Part shown: one piece after another, positions 6,979 to 13,769 of the stretch
Layout: each line of letters opens with the position of its first letter
Position numbering within the stretch: position 1 is the stretch's first letter
The notes under the pieces: generated by a model
Told to the model about the DNA's origin: nothing
Seen by the model: the letters and a program-made list of their open reading frames with translations, nothing else
Database searches by the model: none
Source of the DNA: Palsa-601 sp052146895
Lineage (GTDB): Bacteria > Actinomycetota > Acidimicrobiia > Acidimicrobiales > Bog-793
DNA length: 13,769 bases
NCBI GenBank assembly: GCA_052146895.1
Contig: JBKQLZ010000267.1
Coordinates: 1 to 13,769 of the forward strand
Direction of reading: 5' to 3'
Program-made: the position numbers and the translations under genes

Positions 6979-9116
6979 CGCAGATCGCCTCGAGCCTCTC
7001 CGCGATGCTCGAGGCGGGCTCGGTCGCACTCGTGGGGGCCAGCCCTCGCCCCGGCAGTTTCGGCGAGCGAGTGCTGATCGAGCTCGAGCGAAGCCCGTCC
7101 AAGCCCGAGATCCATCTCGTCAACCCGCGCTATGCGAGCGCCGGCGAGCTGATCGGCGGGCGGCGGGTACTCGAGTCGCTCGATCACATCGACGGGCCGG
7201 TCGACCTCGTCCTGCTCGCCGTCGGCGATGCGAGCCTCGAGACCGAGCTCGGTCGTGCCGCCCGCCGCGGCGATCGCAGCGCTGTCATATTCGGGAGCGT
7301 GACCGATCCGGACTCCCCTACTGACTCGACGGGCTTCCGCTCCCGTCTCGCTGCCACCGCCACCGAAGCGGGCATGGCGGTTTGCGGCGGGGGATGCATG
7401 GGTTTCGTCAATTTCTCGCACGGGTTGCGGGCGATCGGTTACATCGAGCGACCGCCGGCGCCGGCAGGCCCGATTGCTCTCGTGACGCACTCGGGCTCTG
7501 CCTTCTCGGCGATGCTGCGCACCGACAGGCCGTTCGGGTACAGCCTCGCGGTCTCGTCCGGGCAGGAGCTGGTGACGACAGCGGCCGAATACCTCAACTA
7601 CGCCCTCGGGCTCCCCGAGACCCGCGCGGTGGCGCTCCTCTTGGAGACCCTCCGCTCTCCATCCCTCCTCCGCCGTGCCCTTTCGCGCGCGGCGGAGGCC
7701 GGCATCCCGGTCGTCGCGCTCACAGTCGGGCAATCGGAGGCGGGACGGGCGATGGTGGCGGCGCACTCGGGCGCGCTCGCCGGGAGCGACGGCGCTTGGG
7801 AAGCGCTGCTCGACGCACACGGCGTCCTGCGCGTGGGGGATCTCTCCGAGATGTGCGACACCTTGGAGCTCTTGCTCGCTCGCCGGCGCGCGCCGGCTCG
7901 CGCGGGGAGTGAAGCTCGCAGGGGCGAAGCTCGCGGCATCGCGGCAGTCCTCGACTCCGGGGCCGAACGGGCGTTGCTGGTCGACGTCGCTTCGGAAGTC
8001 GGGGTTGGCTGGGCCGAGATCTCGCCGGTCACCATGAAGAGGTTGAGCGATCTCCTCGACCCGGGGCTCGAGCCCGGCAACCCGCTCGATGTATGGGGTC
8101 GTGGCGGATCCACCGAGGAGCTGTTCACCGGTTCTCTCCTCGCTCTGGCAGATGACGAGTCAGTTGACGCAGTAGTACTCGCCATAGACCTGGTGCCGGA
8201 GTTCGACGGAGACGAGTCCTACCGGGCTTCCGTCGTGGCGGCGTGGGAGCGGACCGAGCTCCCGCTCTGTGTGCTTTCGAACGTCCCGGCCGCGCTTGAC
8301 CGCGACGCGGCTGGACGATTGCGGTCGCTCGGCATCCCCGTGCTCGAGGGCACGCGGTCGGGCCTGCTGGCGCTCGGCCACCTGCTCGAGCTGCGGGACT
8401 TCCAGGCGCGGGCCGCGATCCCCGCGCCCGTGATCGACGCGTCCCGCCGGCGTCGTGCTCGGGCGGCCCTCGCGGCTTCGTCTGCTGGTGGCGCGGCGGT
8501 TGAGGGCCGCGCCCGGGCGGCGAGCGAGCTCCTCGCCGAGTACGGGATCAGGTCGCCCCGGACGCTTCTCGCGCACGACCGAGCCTCGGCCGTCGCGGCG
8601 GCGGCGCAGCTCGGCTTCCCCGTCGTCATGAAGACCGGCGAGGCGATCGCCCACAAGACCGAGGCGGGTGGTGTCATCCTCGGCATCACGTCGGCCGAGG
8701 CGGCAGCCGATGCTTACGACGAGATGTCGCGCATCGGCCCGGCGGTGAGCATCTCCGAGCTGATTCCGCCCGGCGTCGAGCTGACGCTCGGGATCGTGCG
8801 CGACCCGATGCTCGGCCCACTCGTCGTGGTCGGCGCTGGTGGTGTGCTCGTCGAGCTCATGGCGGATCGCTCGGTTGGACTGCCCCCGCTTGATCCGACG
8901 GCCGCCATGAGGATGCTGGACTCGCTCCGGGTCCGCCCGCTGCTGGACGGCTTCCGCGGGGCCGCCGCGGCGGACGTCGGAGCCGTTTGCGAGGCGATCT
9001 GCGCGATGTCGTCGATCGCCCTCGAGCTCGGCGAGGAGATCGATGCGCTCGAGATCAACCCGCTCGGCTGCGGCGCCGACGGGGTATGGGCGCTGGACAT
9101 TTTGATCGAGCGCTGA
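6975..9116 (+). CDS. NDP-forming acyl-CoA synthetase (acetate--CoA ligase family), fused alpha-beta
   Basis: Enzyme that interconverts an acid, CoA and ATP with an acyl-CoA, ADP and phosphate through a phosphohistidine; 713 aa, normal for the fused form. The start is GTG 6975, overlapping the oxidoreductase stop (GTGA); the frame is open further upstream only as a shadow. Domains in order: CoA-binding Rossmann domain (~10-120, with VALVGASPRPGSFGERVL), succinyl-CoA-ligase-like domain (~140-280) with THSGSAFSAML and the likely catalytic histidine H264 in AAHSGALAGSD, a second ligase subdomain (~300-460), and an ATP-grasp domain (~510-713) with GFPVVMKTGEAIAHKTEAGGV and the ending EINPL. Residues ~470-505 are an Ala/Arg-rich linker. 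Key residues look intact. The substrate is unknown; the operon suggests an acid made from the oxidised amine. Confidence 0.92.
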   Translation: MTQIASSLSAMLEAGSVALVGASPRPGSFGERVLIELERSPSKPEIHLVNPRYASAGELIGGRRVLESLDHIDGPVDLVLLAVGDASLETELGRAARRGDRSAVIFGSVTDPDSPTDSTGFRSRLAATATEAGMAVCGGGCMGFVNFSHGLRAIGYIERPPAPAGPIALVTHSGSAFSAMLRTDRPFGYSLAVSSGQELVTTAAEYLNYALGLPETRAVALLLETLRSPSLLRRALSRAAEAGIPVVALTVGQSEAGRAMVAAHSGALAGSDGAWEALLDAHGVLRVGDLSEMCDTLELLLARRRAPARAGSEARRGEARGIAAVLDSGAERALLVDVASEVGVGWAEISPVTMKRLSDLLDPGLEPGNPLDVWGRGGSTEELFTGSLLALADDESVDAVVLAIDLVPEFDGDESYRASVVAAWERTELPLCVLSNVPAALDRDAAGRLRSLGIPVLEGTRSGLLALGHLLELRDFQARAAIPAPVIDASRRRRARAALAASSAGGAAVEGRARAASELLAEYGIRSPRTLLAHDRASAVAAAAQLGFPVVMKTGEAIAHKTEAGGVILGITSAEAAADAYDEMSRIGPAVSISELIPPGVELTLGIVRDPMLGPLVVVGAGGVLVELMADRSVGLPPLDPTAAMRMLDSLRVRPLLDGFRGAAAADVGAVCEAICAMSSIALELGEEIDALEINPLGCGADGVWALDILIER

Positions 9117-9162
9117 TCGACCCGTGTACGCGTATTGCACCTAGCTGACCGTTAGGCACGGT

Positions 9163-9840
9163 GTGAGCAACAATGCAGGAGTTGTCGAAGACACCCGGTC
9201 GATCAGCTCGCTCAGTTCACTCTCCCTTGTCGCCGTCGAGCCGCGTTCACGCATGACGAGCGACGAGGAGTTCGTCTCGTTCGCGCGCGAGACGACGCCG
9301 GGGCTGCTGCGCGCGGTGCGAAAGCTCGCTCCCCGCGGGGCGGACGTCGAAGCCATCGCGTCGGAGGCGCTCGCCCGCGCGTACCTTCACTGGGAACGCA
9401 TCGGGCTGGTGCAGTACCGCGTTGCCTGGGTTCACCGTGTCGCGATGAATCTCGCCTACGACGCCGGTAGGCGCGAAGCCCGATCGCTCAAGGTCCCGCA
9501 CGATCCGCCGAGCACTGGAGCATTCGACGACTGGTCCGACCTGCGGGTGGACCTCGTCTCGGCGTTGAAGGGCCTCAGCAGCAAGCAACGGGAGGCTCTG
9601 GTCCTCCACCACCTCGCAGACCTCCCGGTCGACGAAGTGGCCCAGGTGATGAAGATCTCACCGGGAACAGTTCGCAAGCATCTCGAGCGGGCGCTTGCAT
9701 CGCTTCGCAAGACGCTCGGACCCCGAGCAGATCTCGAAGCCGGAACAGATCCCGGCACCGGAACAGATTTCGGCACCGGAACAGATCCCGGCACCGGAAC
9801 AGATTTCGGCAGCACCGGAACAGGAAAGGTCTCGATATGA
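9163..9840 (+). CDS. ECF-type RNA polymerase sigma factor with repeat-coded C-terminal tail
   Basis: Sigma-70-family factor of extracytoplasmic-function type, 225 aa from GTG 9163 (TAGG-like site six or so bases ahead). ATG 9253 (residue 31) is a possible alternative, since residues 1-30 are Ser-rich and outside the conserved part. Region 2 is at about 36-107 (FVSFARETTPGLLRAVRKL ... YRVAWVHRVAMNLAYDAGRR). Region 4 is at about 132-186 (LSSKQREALVLHHLADLPVDEVA, then an HTH with MKISPGTVRKHLERAL). Residues 194-222 are a Gly/Thr/Asp tail made of GTDPGT/GTDFGT repeats coded by an 18-bp tandem repeat, which is unusual for a sigma factor. Its stop overlaps the start of the next gene (ATGA), so that neighbour is the best candidate for an anti-sigma or sensor partner. 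Confidence 0.9.
   Translation: MSNNAGVVEDTRSISSLSSLSLVAVEPRSRMTSDEEFVSFARETTPGLLRAVRKLAPRGADVEAIASEALARAYLHWERIGLVQYRVAWVHRVAMNLAYDAGRREARSLKVPHDPPSTGAFDDWSDLRVDLVSALKGLSSKQREALVLHHLADLPVDEVAQVMKISPGTVRKHLERALASLRKTLGPRADLEAGTDPGTGTDFGTGTDPGTGTDFGSTGTGKVSI
9742..9813 (+). repeat. 18-bp coding tandem repeat, four units alternating in two versions
   Basis: Four units, starting at 9742, 9760, 9778 and 9796, of GGAACAGAT[CCC or TTC]GGCACC (last one ends GGCAGC). CCC and TTC alternate strictly, so the real unit is a 36-bp repeat occurring twice. It codes G-T-D-P-G-T and G-T-D-F-G-T in turn. A partial extra copy (ACCGGAACAGG) follows. Confidence 0.95.
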
Positions 9841-11126
9841 ACAGGCCAGAGTCCGAGGACACCGTCGAGCGAGTGGTGCGCGATGCCGTCGAGCGTGGCC
9901 GCCAGCTGCGGCGGCGCCGGCACCAGGCCCGGCTCGCGGTGACGGGCACGCTCGCGGCCGCGCTCCTCGCTGGGGTGCTCGTGCTCGTCAGCACCGCCGG
10001 CTCGGCGAGGTCGCCGTCCGGGACGAAGGTGACTACGGCTACGCAACCCGGTCCCTCGACGACCGTCAAGCCGCCAACTACGACCACCACCACTCCCGGT
10101 CAGGACACGGTGCCTGTCGCTTCGCACGTACCTGCGGGGTTCGAGCCCACCTCGTTCACGTCGGTGAGCTTGGGCGAGTGGTGGTTGCTCGGGACCGCCA
10201 GCTGCCCAAGCGGGTCGGGCACGTGCAACGCGATCGTGCGCACTACGAACAGCGGATCGAGTTTCGCTGCGATGTCGAGCCCACCAGCGACTCAAGTGAC
10301 ACAGATCGCCTTTGCAAACACAGCGGTTGGCTACGCCTACGACCCGGGGCTTTGGGAGACGACGAACGGAGGATCGAGCTGGACGAACATCGACCCATCG
10401 GGAGCAGCGGTCGGTCAATTGCAGGTGGCCGGCGGTGAGGCCTATGCCCTCGCCTGCCCGGACTCGACCTCGCCGCCCTGCCAAGCGCCGGAGCTCCTCG
10501 TGTCTAGCGTCCACGCCGAAGTCTCTTCGTCCAGCTGGCAGAAGGCCACGACTCCTGTGGCGCTCAGCACCGGCGCATCGCTGGCGGTCGGCGGCACAGT
10601 GAGCGGCGGCTCAGATCTGTACATCCTGAGCGGCAACGACACGGCAAAGCCTGTCCTGCTGTACTCGTCGAACGGGGGCGCCAGCTTCACCGAGCGGGTC
10701 GATCCCTGCACTCCCGCGCTCGGAGGGACTCTGACGACGTCCGCCGACGGGAGCGTGACGCTCTGGGCGGCATGCCCGACGGGAACGGAGGCGAGATCGT
10801 GGCTGTCCACAAACGGCGGGGCGAGCTGGCACCAGCGAGCCGGTGGGTTCGTCAACCAGCTGCGCATCACGGCCGCGTCCGCCACGGTTGCCCTCGCCTG
10901 GCCTGGCGGAACGGCCGCCAACTCCCTCGATCATTCGGGCGACGGAGGTAGCCGCTTCTCGGTGGTCCTCGCGCCGTCGCGCACCTCGCGGGTTACGTGG
11001 GCGGGCTTCAGCGACCCCTCCCGTGCTTATGCGCTGGTTGACACGTCAAGCTCGAGCTCGAGCTCGGTCCTCTACGAATCGAACGACGGAGGAGCGACCT
11101 GGTCCGCCGTCGTCATCAAGAGCTGA
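9837..11126 (+). CDS. Single-pass membrane protein with extracellular BNR/Asp-box beta-propeller-like domain
   Basis: Unnamed protein, 429 aa. ATG 9837 overlaps the sigma-factor stop (ATGA) and has AGGAAAGG at 9822-9829, seven bases ahead. A short charged cytoplasmic segment (1-31, ESEDTVERVVRDAVERG then an Arg cluster) precedes one membrane helix at about 33-52. A Pro/Thr-rich linker (58-90, TTTTTT) leads to an outer domain. That domain carries six Asp-box-like motifs at about 136 (TTNSGSSF), 175 (TTNGGSSW), 277 (SSNGGASF), 324 (STNGGASW), 367 (SGDGGSRF) and 415 (SNDGGATW), the mark of a beta-propeller of the sialidase/Ycf48 kind. No catalytic sialidase set was seen. The six Cys (123, 130, 207, 215, 291, 313) could pair. 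It has no zinc anti-sigma motif, and the 31-residue inner part is very short for one. Position suggests a sensor for the sigma factor. Confidence 0.85.
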   Translation: MNRPESEDTVERVVRDAVERGRQLRRRRHQARLAVTGTLAAALLAGVLVLVSTAGSARSPSGTKVTTATQPGPSTTVKPPTTTTTTPGQDTVPVASHVPAGFEPTSFTSVSLGEWWLLGTASCPSGSGTCNAIVRTTNSGSSFAAMSSPPATQVTQIAFANTAVGYAYDPGLWETTNGGSSWTNIDPSGAAVGQLQVAGGEAYALACPDSTSPPCQAPELLVSSVHAEVSSSSWQKATTPVALSTGASLAVGGTVSGGSDLYILSGNDTAKPVLLYSSNGGASFTERVDPCTPALGGTLTTSADGSVTLWAACPTGTEARSWLSTNGGASWHQRAGGFVNQLRITAASATVALAWPGGTAANSLDHSGDGGSRFSVVLAPSRTSRVTWAGFSDPSRAYALVDTSSSSSSSVLYESNDGGATWSAVVIKS

Positions 11127-11138
11127 CCGCTCGGCTCG

Positions 11139-11224
11139 GCGCAGCTCAGATGAGCGCAGCGCAGCGCAGCTCAGATCGACTCAGATCGGCGCAGCGCAGC
11201 TCCAGATCAGCGCAGCTCAGATCT
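11139..11224. repeat. Pentamer-periodic array between convergent genes
   Basis: The stretch reads as consecutive 5-base words, mostly GCGCA, GCTCA and GATCG/GATGA/GATCA, for 17 words with one inserted C near 11203. CTCAGAT occurs at 11145, 11170, 11180 and 11216. The array ends over the stop codon of the large minus-strand gene (11217-11219). CAGATC (11203-11208) and GATCTG (11220-11225) can pair across an 11-base loop, a weak terminator candidate at best. Confidence 0.8.
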
Positions 11225-13769
11225 GCAAGGTGTCGATGTACGTCCGGCGTTGCGCAGGCGGCGGAACCCCCAGCGTCGGCACCGCGGACGGGATCAGCTC
11301 GAACTCCTCGATGCGGATACGGAAGGGCTGGCTGCCTTGTGGAGCAGGAAGAGCGACCGTGCCCGTCCAGCTCACGCCGTAGCTCCCGGTGAACGTCGGC
11401 TCGAGCTGCACGGTCGAGCCCGGCACGCCGACCCACTGCAGGTCCGGGTCCGTGACGCCGGCGAGCTGCGTCTCGACCGTTGCGTACATCACGCTCGTGC
11501 CATCGAGAGGAGCGGGGCCGCTCCCGAAGCTGACACCGCTGACGGCGATGCTGACCTCGCTCGTCGTCGGGAACGTGAGGCCGGCCGTTCGATCCGACGC
11601 GAGCTTCACGAAGTCTGCGACGACGACCGCTGAGCACTCGACGCCGGCCAACGAGTTCGGCTGGTAGCGCACGAGCCCGAGCCGGACGAACGGCCAGTAC
11701 GAGTCGATGCTGCCCGAACCGGACGGGACCGACGTGTCGATCGCGAGATCGGCGTACCAGAGCAGGTGAGCCGTGTCGAAGCCCACGGTGTGCCCGGCAA
11801 CGCTCCACACCGTCGCCGAGCCGGTCTCGGGAATCGTGAGGTTCTCGGCCGTCGCAGCAGCGAGCGAGAAGTTGGCGAGGGTCGGTGTCCCCTGCGCCGG
11901 GTTCGTCTCGAAGAGTGGGTCACGGCCATAGCGGGTGGCGAACGGCTCGTACGTCGCCGGAGGGAACGGCCCACCTAGTGCCTCCCAGACGAGGGCGCCG
12001 AGCAGCTCCCCGTCGCCGGAGGACCACCATGGCCGGCCGAGGTAGACGCGCACGGCATTGCCGGCCCGCACGCTCGTGACGCCGGGTGGCGAGGTCGAGG
12101 TCGTGTCGGTGAAGGAGAACAGCGGCAGGACATAGCGAACGTCCGGCGCGCTCGGTCGGGCGGTGCTCGGCACGATGAGCGGGTAGCCGGTAGCCGTCGC
12201 CGGCGCGACCACCTCCTCGAGGCTCGAGCGGGTCACCGGCGGTGGCACGTACGAGACATTGACCGTCGCCGTGCCGCCGTGGGAACCGATGATCGCTCCG
12301 CCCTCGATCGCCGTGATAGTCCCGGCGACGTCGTCCTCTGTGTAGTCGATCGTCGGCTGGTACATGTCCGATGGTGTCGAGCCACTTCCCTCGCTCGAGA
12401 CCACGACCGTGCCCGTCGCCATCCCACCAGGGTCGACGGTGGCCGGGGTCGCGTCCGTGAGCGTCACCGAGACACTCTCGGTGAAGTACTCGAGGAAACG
12501 GGAGGTGGAGCGCGCCTCGTAGTAGACGAGCCGGTACTTCGTGTCCCCGACGTCGTGGCGGAGCGACGGCACAGCTGGAGGGCCGGCGGAGGGGATCGTC
12601 ACCGAGGTCGCCGTGTCATTCGTGAGGTCGAGCGTCACCTCGCCCACTGCGCAGTTGAACGGAAGCTCGACCGATCCGATCGGGTTGATGCCGTCGTCGA
12701 AGGGCTCGGACCAGACGGAGAAGATGTCGAGTTTCTGGCTCGACATGTAGTCGACCTCGATCGTGTCGCCGAGCAAGGCGAACGTCTTGCCGAGGTCGCG
12801 GGTGATGTACGGCGCCGTGAACTGGGGGACCGTCAGCGGCTGGCGCACCGCGTGCACGATCGTCACCTCGCGATAGGGGGTGATCATGTAGGCCTCGCCC
12901 GACAGGAGGATCGACTTGTTCGCCGGAGTGTCGAAGCCCGTCTCCTCGAGCCACTCCCACAGGGCCATCGATTCGAGGCTGGAGGCGTCGAGGTACGACG
13001 AGAGACGCATCACCTGCACGGTCGCCTTCGGGGCGAAGATCGTGAGCGTGTAGTTGTTGCCTGCATTGGGCAGGATCGGCGCTCCTGGACCTGCTTGCAC
13101 CTCCATGCGAAACGCGAGCGTGGCCGGCCAGCTGTAGCTCGGCCCGCCGAACGGGATGAGCAATGGCGCCGGCGACCCCGGGACGTTCTGGAGGCACGCC
13201 CCAGCCACGTACGCATCGGGTAGGTACGGCACCGCGAGGTTGTCCACGGGGTAGTACGGAGCGCTGGCGCTCCCCGGGTCCGTCGCCCCGCCGAGGCTCG
13301 AGATGACGGCCGCGTCGGAGTAGGTGACGCCGGCAAGGGCCGCGATCGTCGGGTACAGCGTCGGGTCGGGAGCGTGGCTAGAGGTGTCGAGCTGCCCCTG
13401 TGTCTCGGACATCAGCTCAGACTGCGACGGCGGGACCACGTGCCTTGAGGTCGGGCTCACATCCGCGTCGGGCGTGTCGTACATCTCGCTCCGGATGACG
13501 GGCCGCTCGAGGTGCTCGCCGGGAGAGATGACCTGGAGCTGGCCGGAGACGAGCTCGCCCCGCGGGTCGTGCGCGACGAGGAGCGGGCTCTGGAGGGGCT
13601 CGACGCGGCCATAGCGCAGCTGCGGGGTGGCGTAGGTGAACGACACTGCTGTCGCCGTCGGGTCAAAACCGATGCTGTTGCCGGCGAGATCGACCGCTCG
13701 CGCGCGGAAGGCGTAAGTCAGCCCGAAACGCAGCAAAGGCAACGTCCCAGGGGTTGCAGCGAACGAGAC
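11217..13769 (-). CDS. Large uncharacterised beta-rich protein, partial (5' end beyond the window)
   Basis: Minus-strand gene of at least 850 codons that stays open to the right edge; the TTG at 13742 is not a start, because VSFAATPGT continues upstream. No signal peptide can be judged. Recognisable conserved pieces, in order: a fibronectin-like end (YAFRARAVDLAGNS, ~13710-13670), QLRYGRVEPLQSPLLVA (~13625-13575), a RHVVPP segment (~13445-13425), YYEARSTSRFLEYF (~12530-12490), an extra Ig-like segment (~12467-12238), RVYLGRPWWSSGDGELLG (~12052-11999), LLWYADL (~11766-11746) and SYWPFVRLGLVRYQPNS (~11700-11650), then VVVADFVKLASDRT (~11628-11587). I recall these motifs only from unnamed large proteins, not from any studied one. 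No enzyme motif was found. It looks like a structural or surface protein; its neighbours lie outside the window. Confidence 0.8.
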   Translation of the reverse strand, partial: VSFAATPGTLPLLRFGLTYAFRARAVDLAGNSIGFDPTATAVSFTYATPQLRYGRVEPLQSPLLVAHDPRGELVSGQLQVISPGEHLERPVIRSEMYDTPDADVSPTSRHVVPPSQSELMSETQGQLDTSSHAPDPTLYPTIAALAGVTYSDAAVISSLGGATDPGSASAPYYPVDNLAVPYLPDAYVAGACLQNVPGSPAPLLIPFGGPSYSWPATLAFRMEVQAGPGAPILPNAGNNYTLTIFAPKATVQVMRLSSYLDASSLESMALWEWLEETGFDTPANKSILLSGEAYMITPYREVTIVHAVRQPLTVPQFTAPYITRDLGKTFALLGDTIEVDYMSSQKLDIFSVWSEPFDDGINPIGSVELPFNCAVGEVTLDLTNDTATSVTIPSAGPPAVPSLRHDVGDTKYRLVYYEARSTSRFLEYFTESVSVTLTDATPATVDPGGMATGTVVVSSEGSGSTPSDMYQPTIDYTEDDVAGTITAIEGGAIIGSHGGTATVNVSYVPPPVTRSSLEEVVAPATATGYPLIVPSTARPSAPDVRYVLPLFSFTDTTSTSPPGVTSVRAGNAVRVYLGRPWWSSGDGELLGALVWEALGGPFPPATYEPFATRYGRDPLFETNPAQGTPTLANFSLAAATAENLTIPETGSATVWSVAGHTVGFDTAHLLWYADLAIDTSVPSGSGSIDSYWPFVRLGLVRYQPNSLAGVECSAVVVADFVKLASDRTAGLTFPTTSEVSIAVSGVSFGSGPAPLDGTSVMYATVETQLAGVTDPDLQWVGVPGSTVQLEPTFTGSYGVSWTGTVALPAPQGSQPFRIRIEEFELIPSAVPTLGVPPPAQRRTYIDTLQI

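Noticed and set aside
6016..7029. Minus-strand open frame of 337 codons over the oxidoreductase gene
   Set aside because: Antisense to a well-supported flavoenzyme, with no recognisable domain or ribosome binding site.
9127..9134. TACGCGTA palindrome ahead of the sigma-factor gene
   Set aside because: Eight bases are too short to separate from chance in GC-rich DNA, and no promoter boxes could be fitted around it.
9456..10514. Minus-strand open frame across the sigma factor and the propeller gene
   Set aside because: It crosses two real genes and includes the 18-bp repeat, which stays open in every frame; its product has no domain.
11139..11224. CRISPR array
   Set aside because: The words are only 5 bp, with no unique spacers and no cas genes in the window.
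12279..13223. Plus-strand open frame opposite the large protein
   Set aside because: Very Arg/His/Asp-rich, as expected from the reverse of GC-rich coding sequence; the minus strand shows family motifs over the same range.

Overview
The window is a GC-rich stretch of bacterial chromosome, about 13.8 kb, almost fully coding and with short gaps. GTG starts, start/stop overlaps and gene content point to an actinomycete, perhaps of the Acidimicrobiia. That placement is inferred from the style of the proteins and not from a marker gene.

Left part (1-3560): a polyamine-type ABC importer read left to right. It has the C-terminal part of a PotD-like binding protein, two permeases (PotB-like and PotC-like) joined by start/stop overlaps, and, after a 73-bp gap holding a 17-bp tandem repeat, a PotA-like ATPase. 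The first ~25 bases look like a foldback or small inversion: a 10-bp inverted repeat flanks 15 bp that give the expected PotD sequence only when reversed.

Middle (3561-9116): a small lipoprotein with a 'secreted repeat' type domain on the plus strand, then a convergent TetR-family regulator on the minus strand. The regulator is divergent from a two-gene operon. That operon is a PYROXD2/phytoene-desaturase-like FAD oxidoreductase overlapped by an NDP-forming acyl-CoA synthetase. The divergent spacer carries a good dyad that may be the TetR operator. A reasonable reading is uptake of a polyamine or related amine, oxidation, and capture of the acid as a CoA thioester, with TetR control. Substrate and regulation are inferred.

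Right part (9117-11126): an ECF-like sigma factor with an 18-bp tandem repeat coding its C-terminal tail, translationally coupled (ATGA) to a one-pass membrane protein whose outer part has six Asp-box (BNR) motifs. It may be an unusual sigma/sensor pair.

Right edge (11127-13769): a pentamer-periodic repeat lies between the coupled pair and a very large minus-strand protein that runs off the window. This protein belongs to an uncharacterised multi-domain beta-rich family with strongly conserved motifs.

Several gene junctions, and one coding tail, carry their own short tandem repeat, each with a different sequence (17, 17, 25, 18 and 5 bp periods). No rRNA, tRNA, CRISPR array, insertion sequence or phage gene was recognised.
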